From: Glutamicibacter halophytocola
GTDB lineage: Bacteria; Actinomycetota; Actinomycetes; Actinomycetales; Micrococcaceae
DNA: 64,000 nucleotides
NCBI RefSeq assembly: GCF_001302565.1
Contig: NZ_CP012750.1
Location: 2,480,001 to 2,544,000, forward strand
Direction of reading: 5' to 3'
The translations under genes were made by a program, and so were the position numbers. Every line of letters starts with the position of its first letter. The first letter of the stretch is position 1. The notes beneath the pieces are model-generated. The model saw nothing but the letters and a program-made list of their open reading frames with translations. It was not told where the DNA came from and made no database searches. This document shows positions 1 through 8,865 of this stretch, in pieces.

Positions 1-351
1 GATGACCCCGTTCTCGGGGTCGTGCCGCATGAGCGAGAGCGTGCCGAGCGCCGCGCCGGTGGCGTTGTCGACCACGGCATAGTGGCGCGGGTCAGCGCTC
101 CGTGATGCCTCAACGGCCCAGTCCTCGAAGGACTCCCGGGTCGCGAACGGGCCGACCGGAAGGTAGGTCCAGTCGCGGTCGTCCGGCGCGGTTGCGTGGG
201 CCGCGTAGAGGTCGTCGGCGTGCCGCGCCGGGTCGAGTCGTTCGAGCGTGCAGTACCGCCCGTTCAACGTCGCCACCTCAGGCACGGGTACCGGTGCCCA
301 GTCGGGGACCGGGTCGCCGATCGGCTGTCCGTGGTCGTCATGGGTCGTCAT
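1..351 (-). CDS. GNAT-family N-acetyltransferase, RimJ/RimL type (3' end outside window)
   Basis: The minus strand reads from an ATG at 351 to the window edge without a stop, giving 117 residues that start MTTHDDHGQPIGDPVPDW. The segment GRYCTLERLDPARHADDLYAA followed by a DWTYLPVGPF-like stretch and a later YAVVD...GTLSLMRHDPENGVI stretch is the usual N-terminal half of RimJ/RimL-like GNAT acetyltransferases, which transfer acetyl groups from acetyl-CoA to protein N-termini or small amines. A GAGGAG ribosome-binding site precedes the ATG. The catalytic acetyl-CoA motif would lie beyond base 1, so substrate and completeness cannot be judged. It follows a second GNAT gene on the same strand with about 20 bp between them, so the two are probably co-transcribed. 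Confidence 0.75.
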   Translation of the reverse strand, partial: MTTHDDHGQPIGDPVPDWAPVPVPEVATLNGRYCTLERLDPARHADDLYAAHATAPDDRDWTYLPVGPFATRESFEDWAVEASRSADPRHYAVVDNATGAALGTLSLMRHDPENGVI

Positions 352-371
352 GGTGGTGCTCCTCGGATCGG

Positions 372-863
372 TCAGATGTGGGCCGGGGCGGCGTCGTAGG
401 TCACCCAGTGCGTGCGGGTCGCGACCTGGTCGTAGAGGGCGCGCGCCCGGGCGTTGTCCTCCGCGGTGATCCACCGAACCATCGACCGGCTTTCGGCCCC
501 CGCGATCTCTGCGAGCCGTGCGAGGATCGCACGAGCAGCGCCCCGGCCGCGGGCCGCTGGGTCGGTGAAGAGGTCGTCGAGCCAGATTCCGACGGTGCCC
601 GTCGAGGGCCTCGAGAAGGGGCGGTGATGGCCGATCGCCACGATGCCGCCCTCGCCCTCGGCCACCAGCGCCCTGCACTCGTGCCCCGGGTCCATGAGCC
701 AGCCCCACACGCGCGAGACGACTTCTTCGGACTCCGGCAGCCGGTAGAACTCACGGTAGCCGCGGAACAGCTCTCGCCAGCTGGCCTCGTCGGCGGCGGC
801 GAGTGGGCGGATGATGAGGGGCGCGGTGGGAGCCAAGTGCGGAGACCTTCCAGGAGTAGGCAT
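372..863 (-). CDS. GNAT-family N-acetyltransferase
   Basis: A protein of 163 residues if started at the ATG at 863 (MPTPGRSPHL); the frame is open further up to 917 but that extension does not look like GNAT sequence. The N-terminal LIIRPLAAADEASWRELFRGY and the acetyl-CoA pyrophosphate loop RGRGAARAILARL, then EDNARARALYDQV, are the standard GNAT motifs (V/C, A and B). The substrate is unknown. It lies just upstream of the partial GNAT gene on the same strand and is divergent from the MocR-type regulator at 977, which may control it. The very high GC in third positions matches the neighbouring genes up to 5.2 kb and is richer than the core genes beyond 35 kb. Confidence 0.8.
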   Translation of the reverse strand: MPTPGRSPHLAPTAPLIIRPLAAADEASWRELFRGYREFYRLPESEEVVSRVWGWLMDPGHECRALVAEGEGGIVAIGHHRPFSRPSTGTVGIWLDDLFTDPAARGRGAARAILARLAEIAGAESRSMVRWITAEDNARARALYDQVATRTHWVTYDAAPAHI

Positions 864-976
864 GGACGACGCGGCGAGCCGGTGCCCGCGACGCGTCAAC
901 ATCGATGCTACAGCCATTTCCGGACCGTCACCAATGCCAGAAAAGGCGAATCGAGATGGACCAGTAAAATGGGAGC

Positions 977-2428
977 ATGCGTCATCCCTTTCCGATGGAT
1001 CTTGTGCTCGACGCCGAGCGAGCGCCGGGCTACGGCGTGCGCGAGCACCTGGTCGAGCAACTGCGCGCCGTAATCCTGGCCGGCCAGGCCCGCGCGACCG
1101 AGCCGCTGCCGTCGACGCGCTCCCTCGCGGCCGCGGTGGGGGTCTCGCGGGGCACCGTCGTCGCAGCCTACGAAGAGCTTGCCGGGGAAGGGTACGTGAC
1201 TATCGTCCCCGGCTCCGGCACGTTCGTCGCGGCGGATCTTCCGGCTGCGTCGTCGAGCCCCTCGCCCAGCACCGCGCGAGGCGCTGCCGAAACCTTCACG
1301 CGTGCGCAGGAGCCGCCGCGACGGACCATCAACCTGTCACCGGGGAGCCCCGCGGCTCCCTTGCATCGGAACCACGAATGGAAGGTCGCATGGAGAGAGG
1401 CGGCACGGCGGGAGCTGCCAGACCTCCCGCCGCCTCCTGCCGGAGAAGCCGAGTTCCGCGCGGCCATCGCGGATCACCTCAGCGCAGCGCGCGGAGTGCA
1501 GTGCGCGGCGAACGACATCGTGGTGACGGCGGGCGCACGCGACGGGCTCGGGCTGCTGGTGCATGCTCTCCAAGGTGACCGCTCGACCGGCATCCGCATC
1601 GCGACGGAGAGCCCGGGGCACCACGCCTCGCGGGCGGTGATCTCGCGTCTCGGGGCCATCCCGGTCCCGATCCCCGTGCGGGACGGCGGCATGGACGTCG
1701 ACCGCCTCGCGGACGCCTCGGGGCCGTTCGCGGCTGCGCTAGTGACTCCGAGCCACCAGTATCCGCTCGGTGGCCGGCTGCCAGTCCCGTCTCGCCTGGC
1801 GCTGCTCAAGTGGGCGAAGTGCACCGGGGCCGTCGTCGTCGAGGACGACTACGACAGCGAGTTCCGCCATGGCGCGCCTTCGCTACCCGCGATCGCCTCG
1901 CTCAATGACGAAGGGCGCGTGGTCCTCGTCGGCACCCTCTCCAAGACTGTCTCACCCTGGCTGCGCTGCGGGTACCTCCTGGTCCGCGACGACGAGCTCC
2001 GGGCTCGTGTCCTCGAGACACGCGAAGTCCTTGGACATCCCGTCTCCGGCATCGTGCAGATCGCACTGTCAGAGTTCCTGCGCACCGGTGGCCTCCGACG
2101 GCACCTGGTCCGCGTCGCACGGGAGTACGCCCACCGCCGCGGACTCGTGATCGAGGCGACCGCTGACCTCGCCCCGCGCATCCGCCTGGACGCCATCGAG
2201 GGCGGGCTGCATGCGACGCTGTCCTGGGAGAACGGCGGACCGGATGAGTCCGTAGTCGAGGCGCTCGCGAGGGAAGGCGTCGAGGTCGCCCCACTGAGCG
2301 CCTGCTACTACGGACCGACCGAACCTGAGCGTCGCGGCATCGTCTTCGGCTACGGCGCACCCACGGACCTGGAACTGCGAACCGCGCTCGATGCGATCCG
2401 GGATGCACTGGCACCGCAGCGGAACTGA
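977..2428 (+). CDS. MocR/PdxR-type regulator: GntR winged helix fused to class I aminotransferase fold
   Basis: A 483-residue two-domain regulator. Residues about 15-85 form a GntR winged helix (LPSTRSLAAAVGVSRGTVV, then EGYVTIVPGSGTFVA). The rest is a fold-type I aminotransferase domain with VVEDDYDSEFR and the PLP-lysine segment GTLSKTVSPWLRCGYLL. MocR proteins use PLP or an aldimine as effector, and many regulate pyridoxal synthesis or amine metabolism, often from a divergent promoter. Here the divergent genes are two acetyltransferases. A TAAAAT at 966-971 lies only about 6 bp before the ATG at 977, so either the transcript is leaderless or the second ATG at 995 is used. The target genes are inferred from position only. 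Confidence 0.88.
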   Translation: MRHPFPMDLVLDAERAPGYGVREHLVEQLRAVILAGQARATEPLPSTRSLAAAVGVSRGTVVAAYEELAGEGYVTIVPGSGTFVAADLPAASSSPSPSTARGAAETFTRAQEPPRRTINLSPGSPAAPLHRNHEWKVAWREAARRELPDLPPPPAGEAEFRAAIADHLSAARGVQCAANDIVVTAGARDGLGLLVHALQGDRSTGIRIATESPGHHASRAVISRLGAIPVPIPVRDGGMDVDRLADASGPFAAALVTPSHQYPLGGRLPVPSRLALLKWAKCTGAVVVEDDYDSEFRHGAPSLPAIASLNDEGRVVLVGTLSKTVSPWLRCGYLLVRDDELRARVLETREVLGHPVSGIVQIALSEFLRTGGLRRHLVRVAREYAHRRGLVIEATADLAPRIRLDAIEGGLHATLSWENGGPDESVVEALAREGVEVAPLSACYYGPTEPERRGIVFGYGAPTDLELRTALDAIRDALAPQRN

Positions 2429-2633
2429 TTCCGGCGAGCGCGACTCGGGTCTCGTGTCTGGACTCGAAACCCGCCTGTCTGCGATCAGGTGAGCGCGCTC
2501 GTGCCGATGGCCGCGGCCGAGACTCTCAGCGCGCGAACCTCCATTCCACCGCGTCGCCACACGTACCAACCTGTGCCGATTCGGCCAGGAGCATCCGTTG
2601 CCACAGGTCAGGACCCGCGGATGAGAATCCGAC
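2429..2633. other. Intergenic spacer between convergent genes
   Basis: About 205 bp between the stop of the MocR gene and the stop of the convergent ATPase gene. I see no convincing open reading frame and no strong hairpin. Confidence 0.4.
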
Positions 2634-4601
2634 CTAGCTCGGATCGTCCTCGGAGAACAGCCCCGCCGGCAGGACGTCTGCGTGGTGGTCGCGCAGGTAT
2701 CGCTTAACGTCGATGAGGGAGGCATCGTGCTGCAATCCGCGCTTGTAGTAGAGCAAACGCTGGTCCGCGGACTCGAGAATCTCCGACCAGCGACGCACCC
2801 AGACCCTGTAGCGCAGCGGGGAGTTCGGGTCGAGCTCAGACTCGTCGAGCAGCCCCGACTCACGGCCACGCTGGTTGATGTCGCGTCGCACGTCGTTGTT
2901 ATAGTCATTCACGACGAGTACGAAGTCCCAGACGGTGTGGGTGCCGGCAAACTGCGGATCCTCGACGATCGCGCGAGCATAGCCCTTGATCTGATTGGCT
3001 TCCTTGTACGACGCAACCACGGATGGGGCCTTCAGCTCCACGACCAAGTGCCGCTTCGTCTCGTGCTCTGGCGCAGCCAAGGAGAACATCAGGTCCAGGC
3101 GGCCTTGACTGCCGTCGGTCTTGGTGACCCTCGAAGTGGGCTCCCCTTCGCGACCAAGCATGCTGAGGTGCTGTTCGAGCGCTCGAGTGAGACCGATCTC
3201 CGAGCTCATCATGTTGAACTGCTCCCCGAACACCCAGCTCTCGCGTTCGAGGATCTTGTGCAGGTGATCCCGCTCCTTGACCAACCCCTTGGCTTCGGGG
3301 TTGAACACGATCTCCCGGAGAGCGCTCAGGAAGTCCAGGCGGTCGGTCACATCAGTAGTCGCCCGGATGAGCCTTGAAAGCGGGGTGCGCTCTAGCAGTC
3401 GATCGAGGTCATCGCTCTCGCCTTCTGTGAGCCCTACGTACTGATCCAGGAGCGTCTTCACACCGTCCGGGTTCCGCTGGAGCGTGTCCTTGAGCAGTCC
3501 AAGCGTCAGCTTCTCCTGGTCGCGCTTCTTCGGGATGTGCCGACGCACAGCTGTAGCGATGACGTCGAAGGTGGCTCGTTCGACCACTTCTTCATCCGAG
3601 GTCGGATCACCCTCGTACGGGTAAGCCTTGGTCGTTTTCCAGCGGTCGACGAGCTCTCGCCGCTGCTCAGCTCGGCGAGCCTCGAAATGGTCCTCCAGCG
3701 TGGAGTCCACGACCTGCATCAGAGATCCGAGCAGGGACGTCTCCTGCTCCATATCGACGAGCAGCACCTCATTGGCGTGCTCAGTCATGTCCTCCCAAAG
3801 GACGTACGCGGCGAAGTTGAAGTCGGCGAAGCGCCTAATCGGAGTCTCATCAACGGGAACGCCTTTCTCATCGCAGAGGTAGAGCGTCCGGCCTTTCACT
3901 TGTCGCCATTCGACGACCTTCAACGCGGCTTGATGCTCGACACCGTCGTAAGACCACCTCAGCTCATGCTTCGCCTGGCGCTCGATGCTTGCGGCCGGGT
4001 CAATCTTGACTCCGTCGTACCGGACTTCGATCGTCGGGAAAGTCAGCAAATGCAGAGCAAGGGCGGCACCGATGCGCGGCCTCGCAGCTTCGCCCTCGAG
4101 CCTGCCAAGCGAGTCCCGACCTTCAGCCCGGAACTCCGTATAGGTCGGCCCTTGGGCATCGACAGGATCGGGACCGGAGAAGTCGTTACGATGGTCAATG
4201 GTCGATGACACGCGGGTCTTCTTGAACGCGCCTGTAGGATCCTGACCAACAGTTTCCCAGGTAATGCGAGTTCCCAATGCGAAGGCGCGCAGACGCCCCT
4301 GACCAAGCCTGCCGTGCAGAGGTCGCTTCTCACGCTCAGTGACGCGTGCCCCGACCTTCCAGGAGTTGCCCACCCACTTGAAATCCTGCTCAACGCGTTC
4401 GGGGCTCATGCCAAGGCCGTCATCCCAGACGGTGAGGCCGACAATGCCATCGGCGTCATTGCGTTCGAGAGTGACCGACACCCTATTTGCGTCAGCGTCT
4501 AGGCTGTTCCAGATCAGCTCGATGATCGCTCGCACCGGATCTTTCTCGCCGGCGAGACGCTGGACCAAGTCGTTTCCAGCGTTCAGAATGATTCTAGGCA
4601 T
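2634..4601 (-). CDS. GHKL (HSP90/MutL-like) ATPase with C-terminal PD-(D/E)XK-like domain; possible defence protein
   Basis: 655 residues from the ATG at 4601 (MPRIILNAGNDLVQRL); the frame is open upstream but the ATPase fold starts here. The N-box is ELIWNSLDAD (E28, N32, D35), the G1 box is DDGLGM, and a glycine-rich GRLGQGRLRAFALG lid follows, so ATP binding looks intact. The last 150 residues contain GRLDLMFSL...HLVVELKAPSV followed by QIKGYA, which matches a PD-(D/E)XK nuclease core (D...ExK). GHKL ATPases joined to nuclease-like domains are common in antiphage islands, so a defence role is a reasonable guess, but I cannot assign a named system. There is no obvious partner gene apart from the membrane-anchored protein upstream at 4706-5257 on the same strand. 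Confidence 0.7.
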   Translation of the reverse strand: MPRIILNAGNDLVQRLAGEKDPVRAIIELIWNSLDADANRVSVTLERNDADGIVGLTVWDDGLGMSPERVEQDFKWVGNSWKVGARVTEREKRPLHGRLGQGRLRAFALGTRITWETVGQDPTGAFKKTRVSSTIDHRNDFSGPDPVDAQGPTYTEFRAEGRDSLGRLEGEAARPRIGAALALHLLTFPTIEVRYDGVKIDPAASIERQAKHELRWSYDGVEHQAALKVVEWRQVKGRTLYLCDEKGVPVDETPIRRFADFNFAAYVLWEDMTEHANEVLLVDMEQETSLLGSLMQVVDSTLEDHFEARRAEQRRELVDRWKTTKAYPYEGDPTSDEEVVERATFDVIATAVRRHIPKKRDQEKLTLGLLKDTLQRNPDGVKTLLDQYVGLTEGESDDLDRLLERTPLSRLIRATTDVTDRLDFLSALREIVFNPEAKGLVKERDHLHKILERESWVFGEQFNMMSSEIGLTRALEQHLSMLGREGEPTSRVTKTDGSQGRLDLMFSLAAPEHETKRHLVVELKAPSVVASYKEANQIKGYARAIVEDPQFAGTHTVWDFVLVVNDYNNDVRRDINQRGRESGLLDESELDPNSPLRYRVWVRRWSEILESADQRLLYYKRGLQHDASLIDVKRYLRDHHADVLPAGLFSEDDPS

Positions 4602-4705
4602 GACCCCATTGTGCCAGTTAGCAGGGACGCTCGTCGCGACTGCGGCGGGATGTCGATCGGTCCACGACCCCAAGCTGCTCGCGTTCAGTGGCGAAGCGAA
4701 GAGGC

Positions 4706-5257
4706 CTACTCCAGCGGCTGGATCCGGGCGTTGTTCCGCAGAGGCGGATCCCAGCCGTGGCATTGATGGTTGTCCTTGACCAACTCTTCCGCGTTGGCCT
4801 GGAGCTTGACAAGGGCAGCCGCGTCGTGGCCGGTTGACCGAAGATGGCGCAGGTTGCTGCTCAGCGCGTGCGCCCAGCTCATCAGCGGGTCGAGGTTCGC
4901 CACCCGCCGCTCGACGGTGTCGCCGGGCCTGGCTGCCTCCATGACCTGTCGGCCGATGGTCGCGCCCAGCGTGCGCTCTGCCTCCAGCCACGAGTCGATG
5001 CCATCCCAGCCGTCGAGCTGGTCGACGAGCGCGATCGAGGTGATGCGCAGATTGGCCAGCCGCTCCCCTATCGGCTCTGCGGTGGGGTCGAATCCGATGA
5101 GGCGCTGCACGGCTTCCTGCACCGCGAACCAGCGTGCGTCTTCTGCAGCTTTGCGCGACGCTGCGAGTGCCTCGTTGGCGCGTCTGTTCGCTTGGTACGT
5201 GCCGACGCCGGCGACCAGCAGCGACAGGGCTGAAATCACCAGCGCGAGGACATCCAT
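4706..5257 (-). CDS. Hypothetical protein with one N-terminal membrane segment
   Basis: 183 residues from the ATG at 5257 (MDVLALVISALSLLVAGVGTY), which begins directly with a hydrophobic helix; the longer open frame upstream is proline- and arginine-rich and unlikely to be coding. After the membrane segment comes an Ala/Arg-rich, probably coiled-coil stretch (ANRRANEALAASRKAAEDAR) and a helical domain that I do not recognise. It lies about 105 bp upstream of the GHKL-ATPase gene on the same strand. Membrane-anchored helical proteins of this build often accompany defence or stress ATPases, but there is no direct evidence of function. Confidence 0.55.
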   Translation of the reverse strand: MDVLALVISALSLLVAGVGTYQANRRANEALAASRKAAEDARWFAVQEAVQRLIGFDPTAEPIGERLANLRITSIALVDQLDGWDGIDSWLEAERTLGATIGRQVMEAARPGDTVERRVANLDPLMSWAHALSSNLRHLRSTGHDAAALVKLQANAEELVKDNHQCHGWDPPLRNNARIQPLE

Positions 5258-5546
5258 GGCTCGATCTTGCCATGACGCCCAGACACGGCGAGGGCGCTCT
5301 TGGCCGGTGCCGGCGGCACTGCCGGCGCGAGCTATGCCTGTTGCGCACCATGGCGACGAGCCCGCGGGATCACATGTCGGCATGGAGATCCGGCCTGGCG
5401 GCCGGCGGCCCCGGTCATCTTCCGACAGGGCACCACGTCAGGGATGAGCGGTCAGAGATGAGGGTAAGCGCAAGGCGGGAGATGCCTGTGGGTGCAAGGG
5501 TTGCCGCGCCGACGTCGCGAGCCAGTGGTTGAGGTGTAGGCAAAGC
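5258..5546. other. Intergenic region, probable left margin of the mobilizable element
   Basis: About 290 bp without a supported gene. GC content is high at the left and falls as the iteron region starts. The left end of the element carrying the integrase at 31 kb should lie around here if my reading is right, but I found no clear match to the sequence next to the integrase start. Confidence 0.3.
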
Positions 5547-5795
5547 GTTACGGATGTTACGGATGATTTGAGCATCAGTAACACCATCAGTAACGCCCAA
5601 ACAGACAGGTCAGATAGGGATTTATTGTACTTGTTACTGATGTAACGGATGATTTAGGAGTTCGTGCACATGCGCACACGCGCCTGCGCACACAACCCTC
5701 TCTTGCGAAGTATCCGTAACATCCGTAACGCTTCCAAAATATCCGCTCTGACCAGAGCAAAGGGGTGTTACTGATGGCACCCTCTGATCCGTAAC
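5547..5795. repeat. Iteron cluster, candidate replication origin
   Basis: At least nine copies of a 10-bp word of form GTTAC(G/T)GATG occur in both orientations. Forward copies lie at 5547, 5556 (touching), 5633 and 5767, and a GTAACGGATG variant at 5642. Inverse copies (CATCAGTAAC, CATCCGTAAC or ATCCGTAAC) lie at 5573, 5585, 5712, 5720 and 5786. Between the groups is an A+T-rich segment (5611-5632). Clusters of short direct and inverted iterons next to an A+T-rich stretch and a Rep gene are typical of plasmid and integrative-element origins. The Rep-like helicase lies 1.3 kb to the right. The origin function is inference. Confidence 0.6.
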
Positions 5796-5887
5796 ATTTT
5801 CCAATGAGGCCCATCCACCCTCATGCCTGACGCCCGCCCGGGCAAGGGACCGCTTGGCGCATTCAGCGGAGCCGAGCTGCCCGCAGC

Positions 5888-6310
5888 TCACTCCGGGTGC
5901 TGCGACGAATACCGCATGATGGTAGGCATCTCCGGGTGCTCCTGACCTGCAGCCCGCTGCTCCTCCAGGTGATCGACGATGATCGACAGCCGCGTCATCT
6001 CGGCACGCACCTCCTCGAACCGCGCCTGAGCAGCGATCAGCGCCGTACGATGCTCGGCCAGGACGCGCTCCAGCTCCGAGGATCCGACCAGCATGGAGGA
6101 CAGCTCGACGCCCAGCACTTGGGCCATCGCAACAGCCTCCTCGAGCCTGACGGTGCGCTCCCCCTTCTCGGCGCGCGTGATCGCGCTGGCGTAGACCGCA
6201 ACCCCCAGCGCGTCGCTGAGTCGTGCCGCCAGCTCTGCCTGCGTGAGGCCGGCGCGGGCACGTTCTTCACGCAGGCGCTGCGCGAAGACCTGGCTGATCG
6301 ATGCTGGCAT
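5888..6310 (-). CDS. XRE-family transcriptional regulator
   Basis: 140 residues from the ATG at 6310 (MPASISQVFAQRLREER), preceded by a GAGAGGA ribosome-binding site. Residues about 8-75 form a Cro/CI helix-turn-helix (GLTQAELAARLS ... ASAITRAEKGERTVRLEEAVAMAQVLGV). The C-terminal half is a predicted helix or coiled coil (AQARFEEVRAEMTRLSIIVDHLEEQ), probably for dimerisation. It is divergent from the excisionase-like gene and the Rep operon and sits between those and the iteron cluster, the usual place for the copy-number or lysogeny-type repressor of an integrative element. Confidence 0.8.
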   Translation of the reverse strand: MPASISQVFAQRLREERARAGLTQAELAARLSDALGVAVYASAITRAEKGERTVRLEEAVAMAQVLGVELSSMLVGSSELERVLAEHRTALIAAQARFEEVRAEMTRLSIIVDHLEEQRAAGQEHPEMPTIMRYSSQHPE

Positions 6311-6650
6311 GCGTGATCCTCTCGTAGATGAGTCGAGTCTAGTGCGCCGTTCGCATTCTGACAACAGCAAGTTGCATAGATCGCACGAAAGCTGTAGACT
6401 TGAACCATGACCTCGAAGGTCATCCCGTCGCACGGCTGATAGCTGGCCGGCGAAGCGGGTGACAGGACCTTGCAGTGCCGGTGAGCTGAAATGCCCCGGC
6501 GTCTTGTGCACGAGTGGCAACTCGGTACTCGCGAAAGAAGTGCAGCTGCGGAGCTGGGATGCACCGCGGCCTTGGTCTCGACGTGAATTGCGCCGTCGGG
6601 ATCTCGCGTAGAGCAGCGCGCTCCGCAGACACATTCGCGAGGTGACCCTC
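6311..6650. promoter_or_regulatory. Divergent control region between the XRE repressor and the xis/rep genes
   Basis: About 340 bp with no supported gene. It should contain the promoters of both the repressor (leftward) and the excisionase-like gene (rightward). The A+T-rich stretch around 6355-6405 is the likeliest promoter area. I could not define operators with confidence. Confidence 0.35.
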
Positions 6651-6977
6651 ATGGCACAGTCCACTCTCTCCGCACCAGCCCTCGGCATTCCCGAGCTGGA
6701 CATCAACGACCTGCTGACCGTGCGCCAGGTCTCCGACCTGGGCTACGGCCACCGCCAGACCATTTGCGCCCGCATCAATGACGGCACCTTGCCGGCGGTA
6801 CGCGTCGGCAACCGCTTCGAGATCCGCCGTGGCGATCTCCATTTGCTGGCCAAGCCTGTTCAGGCTGCCGATGAAGACCGGCTCGACGTCTACGTGAAGG
6901 GCATCGTCGACAACTTCCCAAAGCTCAACGCCGAGCAGAAGTCGCAGCTCGGACACCTCCTGGCTCCTGCTCCCTGA
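6651..6977 (+). CDS. Excisionase/MerR-like helix-turn-helix DNA-binding protein
   Basis: 108 residues from the ATG at 6651, chosen because GAGGTGA lies 6 bases upstream; an earlier ATG at 6642 overlaps that site. Residues about 20-70 read LLTVRQVSDLGYGHRQTICARINDGTLPAVRVGNRFEIRRGDL, a winged helix of the excisionase (Xis/AlpA, HTH_17) type: a helix-turn-helix followed by GTLPAVRVGNRFEIRR. The tail is acidic and helical. In integrative elements such proteins bend DNA for excision or control rep and mob genes. It is followed by a strong terminator, so it is transcribed separately from the Rep gene. Confidence 0.75.
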   Translation: MAQSTLSAPALGIPELDINDLLTVRQVSDLGYGHRQTICARINDGTLPAVRVGNRFEIRRGDLHLLAKPVQAADEDRLDVYVKGIVDNFPKLNAEQKSQLGHLLAPAP

Positions 6978-7008
6978 TCGACGACGCGCAGACCAAAGAC
7001 AAAAAGAA

Positions 7009-7030
7009 AAGCCCCGGCGAACCGGGGCTT
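7009..7030 (+). terminator. Hairpin terminator after the excisionase-like gene
   Basis: A perfect 9-bp stem (AAGCCCCGG / CCGGGGCTT) with loop CGAA lies 32 bp after the stop codon. An A-rich run precedes it and a short TTCT follows, so it may work in both directions. Confidence 0.75.
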
Positions 7031-7095
7031 CTCCACTCAACTTCCGCCTGACGAGTTAGCGGCTCGTTTAGCAGGCGATTCCGAAAGGAACAACT

Positions 7096-8865
7096 ATGTC
7101 CAGTGTACCTGATAATGATACTCATTCCAAGTCCTCACCCGAGGCTGCACCTGTGCAGCCTGAGCGGCCCGCCCAGGGCCCTCGCCGCGGGGACTCGGGG
7201 TCCAGCGCACCTGACGTCGGCGGTGCGCCGGCATCGCCTCGGATCACTTCGCGAGTTGACCTGGTACGCAAGGCGACTAACGGATTCTTCGGACTGTACC
7301 CCAACGCCAGCGACGTCTACCGGGTCGAGCCAAGGCTCCTGAGCTTCATCAACGACATGATCAATGTCGCCAACCAGGACCGCGCCCGGAACGACAAGAT
7401 CGGGTTGCTGACGAGCCTGCCTGCGTCTGCTGTGGCCGAATGCGTCCTCCACTGCTTCCCTGTGCGCATTGTCGTCCAGTCGGACCAGGAAGACCGCTGG
7501 AAGGACATGCTCGCGGTCTACGAGAGCGACGGGCCGAACACCGGCTTGCATATCGGCGAACCGGGCCGTCTGCGCCAGCTTGTCCACGTCTTCGATCCGA
7601 ACATCGGACGCAAGGGTGCCGACGACATCGTTGAACTGATCCGCGCCAAGGCTCCGATGCGGCAGATGACCATCGACCGGGATCTGGTTCCCGTGCAGAA
7701 CGGCATCTTCAACTACAAGACGAAGGAGCTGCTTCCGTTCAACGAGAGCTACGTCTTCACCACGAAGGTGCGCACCCGGTACGTCGATGCCCCCTCGTCC
7801 CCTGTCATCCATGACTCCTTCGGTGCGTGGGATGTCGAGTCGTGGGTCGAGGAGCTCCACGACGATCCAGAGCTGGTCGACCTGACCTGGAAGGTCATCG
7901 GCGCGCTGGTCCGCCCTCTGGTCGGCTGGAAGAGGTGCATCATGCCCTTCGACGAACGGGGCAACAACGGCAAGGGCACCCTGCTGGTGCTCATGCGCCA
8001 CCTGGTCGGCCCGCAGTCGTGGACGTCCATCCAGATCAACCGTTTCAGCGACAAAAACGAGCGCGGAAAGATCGTGGGCAAGATGGCCGTCCTCACGGAC
8101 GAGAACGACGTGGGCGCGTTTGCCAAGGAGTCTGCTGACTTCAAGTCCTGCGTGACTCATGACCCAGTCAGCATCGAGATGAAGTACGAGAAGCCGTTCA
8201 ACTACACCTTCTGGGGCCTGATGGTGCAGTGTCTGAACGGCTGGCCCAAGGCCAAGGACAAGTCCGACAGCTTCTACCGCCGCCCGCTGTTCTTCCCATT
8301 CACCAAGTCCTTCGCCGGCCGCGAGAACAGCGCGATCAAGGACGACTACCTGACCCGGCCTGAGGTCGCCGAGTACGTCTTGCACAAGGTGCTGACGATG
8401 GAGGACTTCTACACGCTGCCCGAGCCGGCTGCGTGCAAGGCCGTGATGGAGGAGTACAAGCAGAGCAACGATCCCGTCCGCATGTTCTGGGGCGAGTACT
8501 GCAATGACTACGTCTGGGACTTGCTTCCGACGTCGTTCCTCTACGAGCACTTCAAGGCATGGTTCGCCTACAGCAGCCCGTCGGGGACCGCCATGGGGCT
8601 CACTGAGTTCTCGCGGCAGCTTGCAGCGATCGTCCGTGACGACGACGGCTGGAAGCAGGGCACGCATCGCGTCTCGAAGCGCATGTCCGCTGCCGAGCCG
8701 CTGCTCTCGCGCTGGGGGCTGCTGGGCTGGACCTCGTACAGCCCCAACAAGCCCGTCAAAGGGTTCTTGCGCACTACGGCTCCGCGGCCGGCTGCCCACG
8801 GAGTGAGCGGCCCTGACCTCAGCGATCTCGTGGACGAGGTGATGGGCAATGCGCCGACTGACTGA
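7096..8865 (+). CDS. Replication protein with superfamily 3 (D5/NrS-1-like) helicase domain
   Basis: 589 residues from the ATG at 7096, preceded by AAAGGAAC. The N-terminal 60 residues are Pro/Ser-rich and probably disordered. The core contains a P-loop GNNGKGTLL (G289 to K293), typical of D5-type phage and plasmid primase-helicases, preceded by RPLVGWKRCIMPFDER. Walker B-like and sensor segments follow (GKMAVLTDENDV; YTFWGLMVQCLNGWPKAKD; DSFYRRPLFFPF). No N-terminal primase catalytic motif is evident. It is the first gene of a rightward run of small genes and lies next to the iteron cluster, so I take it as the initiator helicase of the element. It overlaps the next gene by 17 bp. Confidence 0.8.
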   Translation: MSSVPDNDTHSKSSPEAAPVQPERPAQGPRRGDSGSSAPDVGGAPASPRITSRVDLVRKATNGFFGLYPNASDVYRVEPRLLSFINDMINVANQDRARNDKIGLLTSLPASAVAECVLHCFPVRIVVQSDQEDRWKDMLAVYESDGPNTGLHIGEPGRLRQLVHVFDPNIGRKGADDIVELIRAKAPMRQMTIDRDLVPVQNGIFNYKTKELLPFNESYVFTTKVRTRYVDAPSSPVIHDSFGAWDVESWVEELHDDPELVDLTWKVIGALVRPLVGWKRCIMPFDERGNNGKGTLLVLMRHLVGPQSWTSIQINRFSDKNERGKIVGKMAVLTDENDVGAFAKESADFKSCVTHDPVSIEMKYEKPFNYTFWGLMVQCLNGWPKAKDKSDSFYRRPLFFPFTKSFAGRENSAIKDDYLTRPEVAEYVLHKVLTMEDFYTLPEPAACKAVMEEYKQSNDPVRMFWGEYCNDYVWDLLPTSFLYEHFKAWFAYSSPSGTAMGLTEFSRQLAAIVRDDDGWKQGTHRVSKRMSAAEPLLSRWGLLGWTSYSPNKPVKGFLRTTAPRPAAHGVSGPDLSDLVDEVMGNAPTD

